Of a stretch of 64,000 nt of DNA, positions 45,912 to 54,775 are shown piece after piece. The stretch is from Balneolaceae bacterium (lineage in GTDB: Bacteria; Bacteroidota; Rhodothermia; Balneolales; Balneolaceae), in NCBI GenBank assembly GCA_018401935.1, contig JAGYJQ010000003.1:185491-249490 (forward strand), in the 5' to 3' direction. The position numbers were made by a program, and so were the translations under genes. The notes under the pieces are model-generated. The model saw nothing but the letters and a program-made list of their open reading frames with translations. It searched no databases and had not been told where the DNA came from. Numbering within the stretch: the stretch's first letter is position 1; each line of letters opens with the position of its first letter.

Positions 45912-46658
45912 TTAGTCCTGTGCTAGAATCTCGCTTATGGGCATTAAATCCACATAAAACTCCGTTGGGCTATCGGCCAGATAAAGGCGAATCTGCTTTT
46001 CTTTGATCATCTCTAAAACAGCTAAAAAGGTGATGGCAATAATTACTCGTTGTTTGACGTCTTCACACAAGCTTATAAAACTTTGCTTCCCTTTTTGTTG
46101 AAGCTTGTTTAAAATAAATTCAGATTGCTGTTCTATGGTTGCCTCAACTTTTTCTACTCGGTGAACAACATTTCTTCGTTCAATATCTGTTACTACTTTT
46201 TTGAACGCTGCAATCAAATCGAATAGGGTTACATCTTGCAAGGCCTCTCCAGACGCTTGTTGCTCTACTTCGTCTGCCAATGGATACCCTCGGCCATATT
46301 TTTTTCGCGTTTCTTCGTCTATATCTGAAAGCTTAAGTGACATCTCTTTATAGCGCTTGTATTCCAACAACTGTTGCACTAATTCATACCGAGGATCCTG
46401 CTCGTCTAGTAAATCATCTTCATCAGAGTCCTCTCTCGGGAGCATCATTTTAGCCTTAATGGACATCAGATTACTGGCCATCCAAACAAACTCACTAGCT
46501 ACATCTAGATCCAATTCATCGAGCAGATGTAGGTATTCCAAAAATTGATTGGTTATGTATGAAATAGGGATATCGTAAATATCTAACTCGTCTCTTTTAA
46601 TAAAAAAGAGGAGTAAGTCTAAGGGGCCTTCGAAGTTCTGTAGTTGTACGCGATACAT
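45912..46658 (-). CDS. scpA: Segregation and condensation protein A
   Basis: Kleisin subunit of the SMC-ScpAB condensin. The 248 residues begin with the ScpA hallmark FEGPLDLLLFFIKRDELDIYDI, cut here to FEGPLDLLLFFIKRDELD, continue with ASEFVWMASNLMSIKAKMML and end with a winged-helix region. No scpB or smc gene is nearby. It converges with ftsY. Confidence 0.96.
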   Translation of the reverse strand: MYRVQLQNFEGPLDLLLFFIKRDELDIYDIPISYITNQFLEYLHLLDELDLDVASEFVWMASNLMSIKAKMMLPREDSDEDDLLDEQDPRYELVQQLLEYKRYKEMSLKLSDIDEETRKKYGRGYPLADEVEQQASGEALQDVTLFDLIAAFKKVVTDIERRNVVHRVEKVEATIEQQSEFILNKLQQKGKQSFISLCEDVKQRVIIAITFLAVLEMIKEKQIRLYLADSPTEFYVDLMPISEILAQD

Positions 46659-46743
46659 GTAGTAAATCTAATAGGTTATTTGGATAAAAGCCCTTAAAAA
46701 AAATTTATTTTTATACTTGACTTGTTAGTATAACATTGATAAA

Positions 46744-47307
46744 ATGTCACTTATGAGTAAAACTAACTTTAACAATTTTATGGGGTCTATTATGAAAAAT
46801 GATTCAGAAGCACTAAATGAATTAACACCGAAGTTGGTCAATGTACTAACGCGCTACCTACAAATACGCTTTGGAGCAAGTACGGAAGATGCAGAAGATT
46901 GTGTACAAACCGTGTTAATGAGGGGGGTTAAGCGCATTAAAGAAGATGGGATTGAGAAACCTGAATCTTTGCTGGCTTATTTCCTTACTTCAGCTAAGCA
47001 TGAATATTTTAGATTGAAAAAAGCAAAGTATTCGGCCCACATCCCATTTGTGGCTGAAGAACATGGCTCAAAAGCTTATCAGCTTGAGGAAATTTTACAA
47101 GAGGAGCGCATGACAATATTAACCGATTGCATACAACAATTGAATCCTAGTTCACGTGAGTACATTCTTTATTGGTTAAAAAACCCGAGCCACAACGCAC
47201 AAGATGTTGCCGATCATTTTGGGATTAATGTAAACGCTGCTTGGACTCGAAAACATCGTATTTTAAAAGTGCTCCAAGCATGCTGTCAAAAAAAATTAGA
47301 TCAATGA
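46744..47307 (+). CDS. Sigma-70-family (ECF-like) sigma factor
   Basis: A 187-residue sigma factor with region 2 (ALNELTPKLVNVLTRYL, then DAEDCVQTVLMRG) and region 4 helix-turn-helix (NAQDVADHFGINVNAAWTRKHR). The linker is short and region 3 absent, as in ECF factors. No typical transmembrane anti-sigma gene follows; instead there is a hairpin and a small acidic protein at 47562. Alternative ATG 46753. Confidence 0.85.
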   Translation: MSLMSKTNFNNFMGSIMKNDSEALNELTPKLVNVLTRYLQIRFGASTEDAEDCVQTVLMRGVKRIKEDGIEKPESLLAYFLTSAKHEYFRLKKAKYSAHIPFVAEEHGSKAYQLEEILQEERMTILTDCIQQLNPSSREYILYWLKNPSHNAQDVADHFGINVNAAWTRKHRILKVLQACCQKKLDQ

Positions 47308-47452
47308 TGTAAGGAGTACTCAAGACAGGTCTCTTTAGGGGTATATATCATGTGATTTCTACTTACAGGTAGTTGGTCATGCACCGGGAACTATGGCACC
47401 TCTGGCTGTGTCACTTTTCCGACTTTAGCAGGTAGTGATAGATACTGTGTCG

Positions 47453-47469
47453 TGATACATATGATACAT
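47453..47469. repeat. TGATACAT tandem pair
   Basis: TGATACAT occurs at 47453-47460 and again at 47462-47469, a 9-base period, in the gap between the sigma-factor gene and the small acidic-protein gene. It could be a half-site pair but is short. Confidence 0.3.
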
Positions 47470-47481
47470 CACCCTTAGGAC

Positions 47482-47524
47482 TATGTGTGCAACAACTTTT
47501 TCTAAACGGGTTGTTGCACGCATA
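47482..47524 (+). promoter_or_regulatory. Strong hairpin upstream of small acidic-protein gene
   Basis: Arms GTGCAACAAC (47487-47496) and GTTGTTGCAC (47510-47519) are perfect inverted repeats; five further outer pairs (TATG-T with G-CATA, one G-U) extend the stem to 15 bp around a 13-base loop. No T-tract follows, so it is not a plain terminator. It lies 38 bases before the GTG at 47562. Confidence 0.65.
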
Positions 47525-47561
47525 CTATTTGATCAATGTGGTTTCTATGATCGTGTTCTAA

Positions 47562-47804
47562 GTGACAAAAAAGGACGTTAAACGAAAAAGAAGTGGTCAC
47601 CAAAAAACAAAAATGAAAAACATGTCAACTTTATACCTATCAAAGGAACAAGCTATACTCGAGAAAATCGACAACTATATTAAGGACAAACTTAGCGACG
47701 ATGAAAAAGACCTGCTTTGGTTAGAACTCAGCAAATCGGAAGACTTCATTGATCGCCTAGAACTTGAGCTTTTATTAATGCGATGGGCCGAAATATATAG
47801 GTAA
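47562..47804 (+). CDS. Small acidic protein, possible anti-sigma-like
   Basis: An 80-residue protein of unknown function. The first 17 residues are very basic; the rest is acidic and helical. The segment IDNYIKDKLSDDEKDLLWLE followed by SEDFIDRLELE resembles the start of Bacteroidota anti-sigma and related regulators, which share an L-x-G/D-x-LS-x-EE pattern. There is no membrane segment and no zinc motif. Start could be GTG 47562 or ATG 47613 or 47622, which would drop the basic head. It follows a sigma-factor gene on the same strand. Confidence 0.5.
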   Translation: MTKKDVKRKRSGHQKTKMKNMSTLYLSKEQAILEKIDNYIKDKLSDDEKDLLWLELSKSEDFIDRLELELLLMRWAEIYR

Positions 47805-47829
47805 ATAGGGTAGCTTTTTCTCAGCGCTA

Positions 47830-49950
47830 TTAGTGGGACATGGGAATGGGGGCTTCTGAAGCTGAGATATGCTTCATCAGTGCTTTATGTGTGCCTTTTT
47901 TAACCCCTTTTTCTGAGGTAGAGGCTTTACTATAAGACCCATCTGCTTCAAGCATCCACCGTTGTCGGTTATCTTTTAAATAGATTTCAAGAACAAACCG
48001 TAGATACTTTTTTAACTGTTCGCTTTCAATGGGTGTTATAGCCTCTACACGGGCATCCAAGTTTCTGTGCATCCAGTCAGCAGAACCTATGGTATAGATG
48101 TGTTCACCTGAGTGGTAAAAGTAATACAACCTAGAATGCTCTAAAAATCTGCCTATGACCGAATGTACGCGAATGCGCTCGCTTAACCCCGCAATCCCTG
48201 GCCTTAACCGGCAAACACCTCGCACGATTAAGTCTATTTCAACACCAGCCCTGGAGGCTTCATATAAACGTTCAATGATTTGAGGATCTTCTAAGCTGTT
48301 CATTTTAGCAATGATTCTTGCGTTCTTGCTAGCTTTGGCTGCTTCAATTTCGTAGTCGATTAAATCCAGCATGCCTTTTCTCATATACCTAGGCGCCACA
48401 AGTAATTTCTCAAAGCGTTGTTCTGGCGCAAATCCCGTCAACAAATTGAAGACATTGGTTACATCTTTAGCCATCACCTCATCACAGGTAAATAAGCCTA
48501 AATCTTCATAGAGTTGGGCCGTATCGGGATGATAATTACCCGTACCAATATGGCAATAAGTCCGTAAGCCCTCTTCTTCTTCTCGAACCACCATAGTTAG
48601 CTTGGTATGGATTTTTAAACCGGGAATCCCGTACGCAACATGAACCCCCACATTCTCCAATTGTTGTGCCCAAAGAATATTGCGTTCTTCATCGAAACGT
48701 GCTTTTATTTCGACTAAGACAGCCACCTGCTTGCCCTCCTCTGCTGCGTGCATTAACGCATGCATAAGGGGTGAGTCTTTCGATGTGCGATAGAGGGTTT
48801 GCTTTATGGCCAATACCCTTGGGTCTTTCGCCGCCTCCTCAATAAATCGCTGTGTAGTTAATTCAAAACTATGGTAGGGGTGATGAACCATAAAGTCCCC
48901 CTTTCTTATTACAGAAAATATATTGGGCAACTGTTCTTCTGGGGGGTGATGAAAAGCAGGGTGAAGCACTGGGCTCCATGGTGCATCTTTTAGGCGAGAA
49001 AAACCTTTTACGATGGCGATCTGAAACACATCAACCAGACCAATAGTGCCTCTCATTTCGTATACATCTTGAGGGATAATTTCGAGGTGTTTAACTAAGA
49101 ATTTCTTCACAGGCGCAGGGGTTTGTACATCCAGCTCTAAACGTACGATCTGGGCAAATTTACGCTCCCTTAATTCATCCTCTATTACCTCAAGTAAGTC
49201 GTCGGCCTCTTCTTCGTTTCGCTCTAATGATGCATTTCTAGTGACCCTAAAAAGATGTGCGGATACTACCTCCATTCCTGGAAAAAAAACCTCCATCTTC
49301 GCCTTGATTAAATCTTCGATGGGAAGGAATACCACTTTATTGGCGCTTTCATGCACCGCAATAAAACGAGGCCGATTGGAAGGTATTTTTATACGGGCAA
49401 AACTTTTTTCGTTGGTTTTTTTATTTCGTAATTGAATGGCAAAGGAGAGGCTTTGATTTGAAATAAAAGGGAAGGGATGTGACTCGTCTACCGCTAAAGG
49501 GGTAATTATTGGATATAATTGACGGGTAAAAAAAGAATCCGCTTTTTTGGCTTGTTCGATGGTCAGTTCTTCCATGCTGCGAATGGAAATCCCATTAGTA
49601 TCAAGACTTGGCAATAGTTCGTTAAAAAAACAACCCCTATAACGTTCTATCATTTCTAACACACGCTTGCGAATACGTTTGAGCTGTTCTTGAGCGCTAA
49701 GCCCGTCCACAGAGATTGTATGAACCCCTGCGTGTAGCTGCCTTTTTAACCCCCCTACTCTCTTCTGAAAAAACTCATCTAAATTTGAGCATACAATCCC
49801 AATAAATTTAACCCGCTCCAATAGATTATTTTCCGTGTTTTCCGCCTCGGACAACACACGACTATTAAACTCTAGCCAACTAAGTTCATAGTTGAGATAA
49901 TAATCTGGGCCAAACAACCCTTTTTTTGCTGTGTGTTTCGTTTTTGGCAA
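47830..49950 (-). CDS. ppk1: Polyphosphate kinase 1
   Basis: Makes long-chain polyphosphate from ATP. At 706 residues it has the four-domain Ppk1 layout: N-terminal DYYLNYELSWLEFNSRVL, the head domain, and two PLD-like catalytic domains. The autophosphorylated His is H448 (KIHTKLTMV) and the second active-site His is H467 (CHIGTGNYH). No ppx gene is adjacent. It is divergent from ruvB. Confidence 0.97.
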   Translation of the reverse strand: MPKTKHTAKKGLFGPDYYLNYELSWLEFNSRVLSEAENTENNLLERVKFIGIVCSNLDEFFQKRVGGLKRQLHAGVHTISVDGLSAQEQLKRIRKRVLEMIERYRGCFFNELLPSLDTNGISIRSMEELTIEQAKKADSFFTRQLYPIITPLAVDESHPFPFISNQSLSFAIQLRNKKTNEKSFARIKIPSNRPRFIAVHESANKVVFLPIEDLIKAKMEVFFPGMEVVSAHLFRVTRNASLERNEEEADDLLEVIEDELRERKFAQIVRLELDVQTPAPVKKFLVKHLEIIPQDVYEMRGTIGLVDVFQIAIVKGFSRLKDAPWSPVLHPAFHHPPEEQLPNIFSVIRKGDFMVHHPYHSFELTTQRFIEEAAKDPRVLAIKQTLYRTSKDSPLMHALMHAAEEGKQVAVLVEIKARFDEERNILWAQQLENVGVHVAYGIPGLKIHTKLTMVVREEEEGLRTYCHIGTGNYHPDTAQLYEDLGLFTCDEVMAKDVTNVFNLLTGFAPEQRFEKLLVAPRYMRKGMLDLIDYEIEAAKASKNARIIAKMNSLEDPQIIERLYEASRAGVEIDLIVRGVCRLRPGIAGLSERIRVHSVIGRFLEHSRLYYFYHSGEHIYTIGSADWMHRNLDARVEAITPIESEQLKKYLRFVLEIYLKDNRQRWMLEADGSYSKASTSEKGVKKGTHKALMKHISASEAPIPMSH

Positions 49951-50140
49951 ATCGTATGGTATTGTGGTTTTGTAGTGTTGTCGTTAAGTAAACCGGTTCT
50001 ATGCCCCTTCTTATGGAAAAACCTTCGTATAGTAATGCACACTATAACTACTGTTTTCCAAAATAGACATTTTGCATACGCAATTCGACGTAAATCTAAG
50101 TATAATTCTATTAACTAAGCATTAATTTGAATCCAACTAC

Positions 50141-51154
50141 GTGCAAAACCCTTTATTAAATCCGCAACACAAAGAAGATGCTTTCGAACAAAGTGTTCGT
50201 CCTTCATCCATTGACGAATTTATTGGCCAGCAAAAAGCCATTGATAACTTGAAAGTTTTTATAAAAGCGGCTAAACAAAGAGGGGAAGCGCTAGATCATG
50301 TAATTCTATCTGGACCTCCTGGTTTGGGGAAAACTACTTTGGCATACATAATTGCTGAAGAAATGGGACGTAACATACGCCCAACTACCGGCCCGATTAT
50401 CGACAAACCCGGAGATCTAGCTGGAATGCTCACCAATTTAGAGGAGGGAGATGTGCTATTTATAGACGAAATACATCGTCTAAATCCTGTTATTGAGGAG
50501 TATTTATATAGTGCCATGGAAGACTTTACCTTGGATATTGTGATCGATTCAGGTCCTAATGCCAGAAGTATTCAAATAGAATTAAATCGCTTCACTCTCA
50601 TTGGGGCTACCACTCGCAAAGGGATGTTAACGGCGCCTCTGCGTGCTCGTTTTGGAATTGACATACGGCTAGACTACTATGATGTGGAATTATTGCAACG
50701 AATAGCGCTAAGGTCCGCTGATATTATGGGTTTTGGGATTAATGACGCGGGTGCCCATGAAATTGCTAGCCGAAGTAGAGGTACACCACGAATTGTTAAC
50801 AAGCTTCTTCGTCGAACCCGTGATTTTGCCCAAGTTGATCTGTTGGATAGAATCGATGAACACATTGCTGATAAGGCTCTTAATGCCCTAGATGTGGACA
50901 GAAATGGCTTAGATGACATGGATATTCGTATGCTTCGTGCCATCATTGAGCATTATGGCGGCGGCCCCGTCGGACTTAGTACCTTGGGAGTGGCCGTTGG
51001 TGAAGACAAAGGAACCATTGAAGAAGTATACGAGCCCTTTTTAATTAAACAAGGGTTCCTACAACGAACGCCAAAAGGTCGGGTCGCCACCGCCAAGGCA
51101 TTCTCTTACCTGGGAATACAGCGTCCTGCAGATTCCGGCTCTCTATTTGATTAA
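50141..51154 (+). CDS. ruvB: Holliday junction branch migration helicase RuvB
   Basis: AAA+ motor of the RuvAB complex. The 337 residues have Walker A GPPGLGKT (58-65), Walker B DVLFIDEIHRL, sensor 1 GATTRKGML and the C-terminal winged helix (EHYGGGPVGLSTL). The start is GTG at 50141; no upstream ATG fits. No ruvA is adjacent. It is followed 21 bases later by metK. Confidence 0.97.
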   Translation: MQNPLLNPQHKEDAFEQSVRPSSIDEFIGQQKAIDNLKVFIKAAKQRGEALDHVILSGPPGLGKTTLAYIIAEEMGRNIRPTTGPIIDKPGDLAGMLTNLEEGDVLFIDEIHRLNPVIEEYLYSAMEDFTLDIVIDSGPNARSIQIELNRFTLIGATTRKGMLTAPLRARFGIDIRLDYYDVELLQRIALRSADIMGFGINDAGAHEIASRSRGTPRIVNKLLRRTRDFAQVDLLDRIDEHIADKALNALDVDRNGLDDMDIRMLRAIIEHYGGGPVGLSTLGVAVGEDKGTIEEVYEPFLIKQGFLQRTPKGRVATAKAFSYLGIQRPADSGSLFD

Positions 51155-51175
51155 GAATCTTCTTATCTTTACTAA

Positions 51176-52309
51176 ATGAAACAATTATTTACTTCCGAAT
51201 CGGTCTCTGAAGGCCACCCAGACAAGGTAGCGGATCAAATTTCCGATGCTATATTAGATGAATTATTGCGCCAAGATCCTCTTTCTAGGGTTGCTGTTGA
51301 AACAATGGTAACGACTGGTTTAGCCGTTGTTGCTGGTGAAGTTACGACCAAGGCCTATGTTGATATACAAGAAATAGTTCGTGAGGTCATTCATGAGATT
51401 GGATATACCAAAGCCACCTACCGGTTCGATTCGGATAGCTGTGGTGTTTTATCATCTATTCACACACAAAGCCCAGATATTGCTAAGGGCGTAGATATTG
51501 ACGGCGCGGGTGATCAAGGTATGATGTTTGGCTTCGCAACCCGTCAAACACCAGAATTTATGCCGATGCCCTTACAGCTTTCTCATAATTTACTTCGCGA
51601 GTTAGCCTCTATCCGTAAGTATTCCTCTCAGATGCCATACCTTGGCCCTGATAGTAAGAGCCAAGTAACCATTGAGTACAACCAGGACGGAAGCCCAAAA
51701 CGAATCCATACCGTAGTTCTTTCAACCCAGCATGATGTTGGTATCACCCAACAAGATATTGCCACGGACCTTAAAAAGCACCTGTTTTCATCCGTGTTAC
51801 CTAGTCATTTATTGGACTCTGAAACCATCTTCCATGTTAATCCTACGGGATCCTTTGTCATTGGCGGCCCGCATGGAGATGCCGGTTTAACTGGGCGAAA
51901 AATTATTGTGGATACCTACGGGGGCTTTGGGGCTCATGGTGGGGGAGCTTTTTCTGGAAAAGATCCTTCCAAGGTAGACCGAAGCGCTGCCTATGCTGCC
52001 CGACATATCGCGAAAAACCTAGTGGCCGCTGAACTAGCCGATGAGTGTTTGGTTCAGTTGGCATACGCCATTGGCGTGGCTGAGCCCGTTTCAATTAATG
52101 TTAATACATACGGAACCGGCAAGAAAAGCGACCTTGAATTAGCAAATCTTGTTTCCAACACCTTTGATTGCACTCCAAAAGGTATTATTTCACGTTTTTC
52201 ATTACGACAACCTATATATCGTCCTACCGCCGCATATGGTCATTTTGGCCGCGAGGAATTCCCGTGGGAAGCATTAGATTACCTCGATAAACTACACAGC
52301 GCATCATAA
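51176..52309 (+). CDS. metK: S-adenosylmethionine synthetase
   Basis: Makes SAM from methionine and ATP. The 377 residues include [31 protein letters not shown], the P-loop-like [16 protein letters not shown] and [17 protein letters not shown]. Length matches bacterial MetK. SAM consumers in the window include the DUF62 hydrolase and the methyltransferase. Confidence 0.97.
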   Translation: MKQLFTSESVSEGHPDKVADQISDAILDELLRQDPLSRVAVETMVTTGLAVVAGEVTTKAYVDIQEIVREVIHEIGYTKATYRFDSDSCGVLSSIHTQSPDIAKGVDIDGAGDQGMMFGFATRQTPEFMPMPLQLSHNLLRELASIRKYSSQMPYLGPDSKSQVTIEYNQDGSPKRIHTVVLSTQHDVGITQQDIATDLKKHLFSSVLPSHLLDSETIFHVNPTGSFVIGGPHGDAGLTGRKIIVDTYGGFGAHGGGAFSGKDPSKVDRSAAYAARHIAKNLVAAELADECLVQLAYAIGVAEPVSINVNTYGTGKKSDLELANLVSNTFDCTPKGIISRFSLRQPIYRPTAAYGHFGREEFPWEALDYLDKLHSAS

Positions 52310-52643
52310 CAGCATAACACATCGCTACTCAGTTGATGCTATTGTTGTTCATGTAGGTCTAGCGCCAAATTATCGTTTTCATTGTCTAAAAAATTCTTTT
52401 TAGATAGATCGAGGCTTACTTTTTAACCAGCCTGTGTTTATTTTAGGTGGTGTTAAATATACTTTAATCGCATATAAGTTATCATTAGTTATACAATATA
52501 ACATTGATTTGGTCAACCGGTGTTTCATGTCGTATATTGGTAGGAGTTAAACTAAAAAACGCACCGCTTCATCTCTATCGCGTTTACAACTTATCATCCG
52601 AAAACTGTTTCAAATTTCGGAAAAGATAGATTCACTGATTTAT
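52310..52643. other. 334-base intergenic region
   Basis: No ORF, RNA gene or known riboswitch is recognisable between metK and the membrane-protein gene. It contains a 7-bp AT-rich stem (CTAAAAA with TTTTTAG, around 52386-52403), a 6-bp CCGAAA/TTTCGG stem at 52598-52603 and 52615-52620, and the candidate promoter listed separately. Confidence 0.5.
52508..52540 (+). promoter_or_regulatory. Candidate promoter for membrane-protein gene
   Basis: TTTG at 52508-52511 is followed after 21 bases by TATATTGG at 52533-52540, one mismatch from the Bacteroidota -7 consensus. It would start a transcript about 95 bases before 52644. Confidence 0.3.
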
Positions 52644-53393
52644 ATGAGTGATTTCCCTTCTCCATCAGGCCAACCCACTATAGAACTATTTGGTCTACCC
52701 ATTATGGAGCCGATGGTTACGTTTACCGACCTTTGGATCACGGTTGTATGTCTATATGCCTTTTTCAGTCTTCGCAAAAAAGCACTACCTGGTGTTATTC
52801 ACCGATACATGCGGTATTATTTTTTAATCATGGCGTTGGCTACATTTTTAGGGGGAGTCTTGGGTCACGCCTTTCAATATGCCGTTGGGACAGAATGGAA
52901 ACTGCCAGGATGGTTAATAAGCATGATTGCCGTAATGGCTATTGAACGGGCAAGTATTTTTCAAGCACAACCTTTTTTTTCAACCCGCTTTGGCCGTGTC
53001 TTGGAGTGGTTCAATGTGATTGAATTGATCACTTTTGCCATTATTACTTTTATGACCTTGAATTTTTTCTTTATCAAAGTTCATTCAGCTTACGGCTTAG
53101 GCCTTGTCGTGCTCCCCTTGCATATTATAATGTTTCGAAAAACAGCTCACCCTATGCATTTGGTTTTTATAAGAACGGTATTGTTTGCTGGGTTATCAGC
53201 TGTTTTTTATACACTTGAAATAGGCCTTCATCTATGGTTTAATCACCTCGATGTTGCCCATACCATCATGGCAATAAGTATGTACTTTTTCTATCGAGGT
53301 ACACTACTTTTAGACCCTTCTGTACCCACGTACCCCCTCAAAAGACCCCTTAGTTTTTCCGAAACCGGGTCTGCAATACTAGGGCTTCGGTAG
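52644..53393 (+). CDS. Seven-helix membrane protein, unknown function
   Basis: A 249-residue protein with about seven hydrophobic segments. Polar residues inside helices include H in GVLGHAFQY and the C-terminal WFNHLDVAHTIMAISMYF. The His/Asp pattern near the ends of helices recalls the CREST superfamily of membrane hydrolases (ceramidases, PAQR), and I think it may match the DUF6962 family, but this is not certain. It is alone between metK and the amidohydrolase operon. Confidence 0.6.
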   Translation: MSDFPSPSGQPTIELFGLPIMEPMVTFTDLWITVVCLYAFFSLRKKALPGVIHRYMRYYFLIMALATFLGGVLGHAFQYAVGTEWKLPGWLISMIAVMAIERASIFQAQPFFSTRFGRVLEWFNVIELITFAIITFMTLNFFFIKVHSAYGLGLVVLPLHIIMFRKTAHPMHLVFIRTVLFAGLSAVFYTLEIGLHLWFNHLDVAHTIMAISMYFFYRGTLLLDPSVPTYPLKRPLSFSETGSAILGLR

Positions 53394-53461
53394 TTTTTTT
53401 ATTTTTTACTTGGGTTAGCCGCTCGATTTTTTAACTTATCGAAAATCTTAATCTACCCATC

Positions 53462-54775
53462 ATGAAAAATCGCTTTTTTCTCCTTTCACTATTTATTTTA
53501 CCACTTCTAACGTGGGCTATACCCGGAAGCGCACAGGAACGGCCAATTGCTTTCACTGGCGCAACGATCTATCCTATTGAGCAAGCACCTATTGAAAACG
53601 GAGTATTGGTTATTGAGGATGGAGTCATCACTGCTGTTGGAGACTCAAAAACCCGAATCCCTAGAAATGCCATTATCAACGATGTTTCTGGAAAGGTACT
53701 CCTGCCGGGTCTGGTGGACACGCACTCTCACATAGGCGGCGGTGATGGTGGAGACCGATCTTCTGCCATGCACCCAGATGTTCGGGTGATGGACTCTTTT
53801 AATCCCCTTTCCCCATCAATTAAAAAAGCCTTAGCCGGCGGCATTACAGCGGCCAACGTTATGCCAGGTTCTGGGCTGCTAATGAGTGGGCAAACTATTT
53901 ATGTTAAATTACGCACGGCTACCGATGTTCAAGACATGTTGTTATGTTCTGAAGCATATCCAGCGGTTTGTGGAGGGCTTAAAATGGCCAACGGAACCAA
54001 CCCAATTGGCGGCGGAAACTCCCCTGGTACCCGAGCAAAATCTGCCGCATTGGTTCGTGCCCTGTTTGTAGAGGCCCAAGATTATCAACAAAAAATAATC
54101 GCCGCGCAGGATGATGAAAGTAAAATACCCGCCCGAAACCTTCGCTTAGAAACCCTAATAGAAGTATTAGAAGGCAAACGAACGGTACATCATCACACCC
54201 ACCGACACGATGATGTGCTCACGGCTATTCGACTGGCAGAAGAATTTGGTTATGATATGGTTCTTCAACACGTTTCTGAAGCCTACAAAGTTGCCGATGA
54301 AATTGCCGCTTCTGGCTATCCCTCAAGTATCATAACCCTTGATTCCTTTGGAGGTAAAATGGAGGCGAAAGATTTTAGCAATACAAACGGGGCTGCCTTA
54401 GAACAAGCAGGAGCTGCGGTTGGAATCCATACAGACGATTATGTGACCGATTCTAGACTATTTCTTAGGTCTGCGGCCCTTGCCGTGCGTGAAGGCATGA
54501 GCCGCGAAAAGGCGCTTGAAGCTCTCACTTTGGCCAATGCTAAAATGATGCGAATCGACCATCGCGTTGGGTCCTTTAAAAAAGGCAAAGATGCCGATTT
54601 GGTTATTCTTAGTGGCGACCCTTTTAGCGTCTATACCCATGTAGAACAAACTTGGATTGAGGGACAAAAGGTATGGGACAGGTCCAATCCTGAAGATAAG
54701 AAAATAGCTACTGGTGGGTATGGGGTGTTTCGCCTCAATACCCATACGCACACACATGAGGGAGGGCAAAAGTGA
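53462..54775 (+). CDS. Exported amidohydrolase
   Basis: A 437-residue metal-dependent amidohydrolase with a signal peptide (core FFLLSLFILPLLTWAI, cleavage near GSAQ). The metal site appears intact: H88-x-H90 in LPGLVDTHSHIGGG, a His in LQHVSEAYK, and IHTDDY carrying the catalytic Asp. C-terminal GKDADLVILSGDPF is typical of imidazolonepropionase-like family members. Substrate unknown. First gene of a probable operon with a paralogue, a GMC oxidoreductase and a subunit-3 protein. Confidence 0.9.
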   Translation: MKNRFFLLSLFILPLLTWAIPGSAQERPIAFTGATIYPIEQAPIENGVLVIEDGVITAVGDSKTRIPRNAIINDVSGKVLLPGLVDTHSHIGGGDGGDRSSAMHPDVRVMDSFNPLSPSIKKALAGGITAANVMPGSGLLMSGQTIYVKLRTATDVQDMLLCSEAYPAVCGGLKMANGTNPIGGGNSPGTRAKSAALVRALFVEAQDYQQKIIAAQDDESKIPARNLRLETLIEVLEGKRTVHHHTHRHDDVLTAIRLAEEFGYDMVLQHVSEAYKVADEIAASGYPSSIITLDSFGGKMEAKDFSNTNGAALEQAGAAVGIHTDDYVTDSRLFLRSAALAVREGMSREKALEALTLANAKMMRIDHRVGSFKKGKDADLVILSGDPFSVYTHVEQTWIEGQKVWDRSNPEDKKIATGGYGVFRLNTHTHTHEGGQK

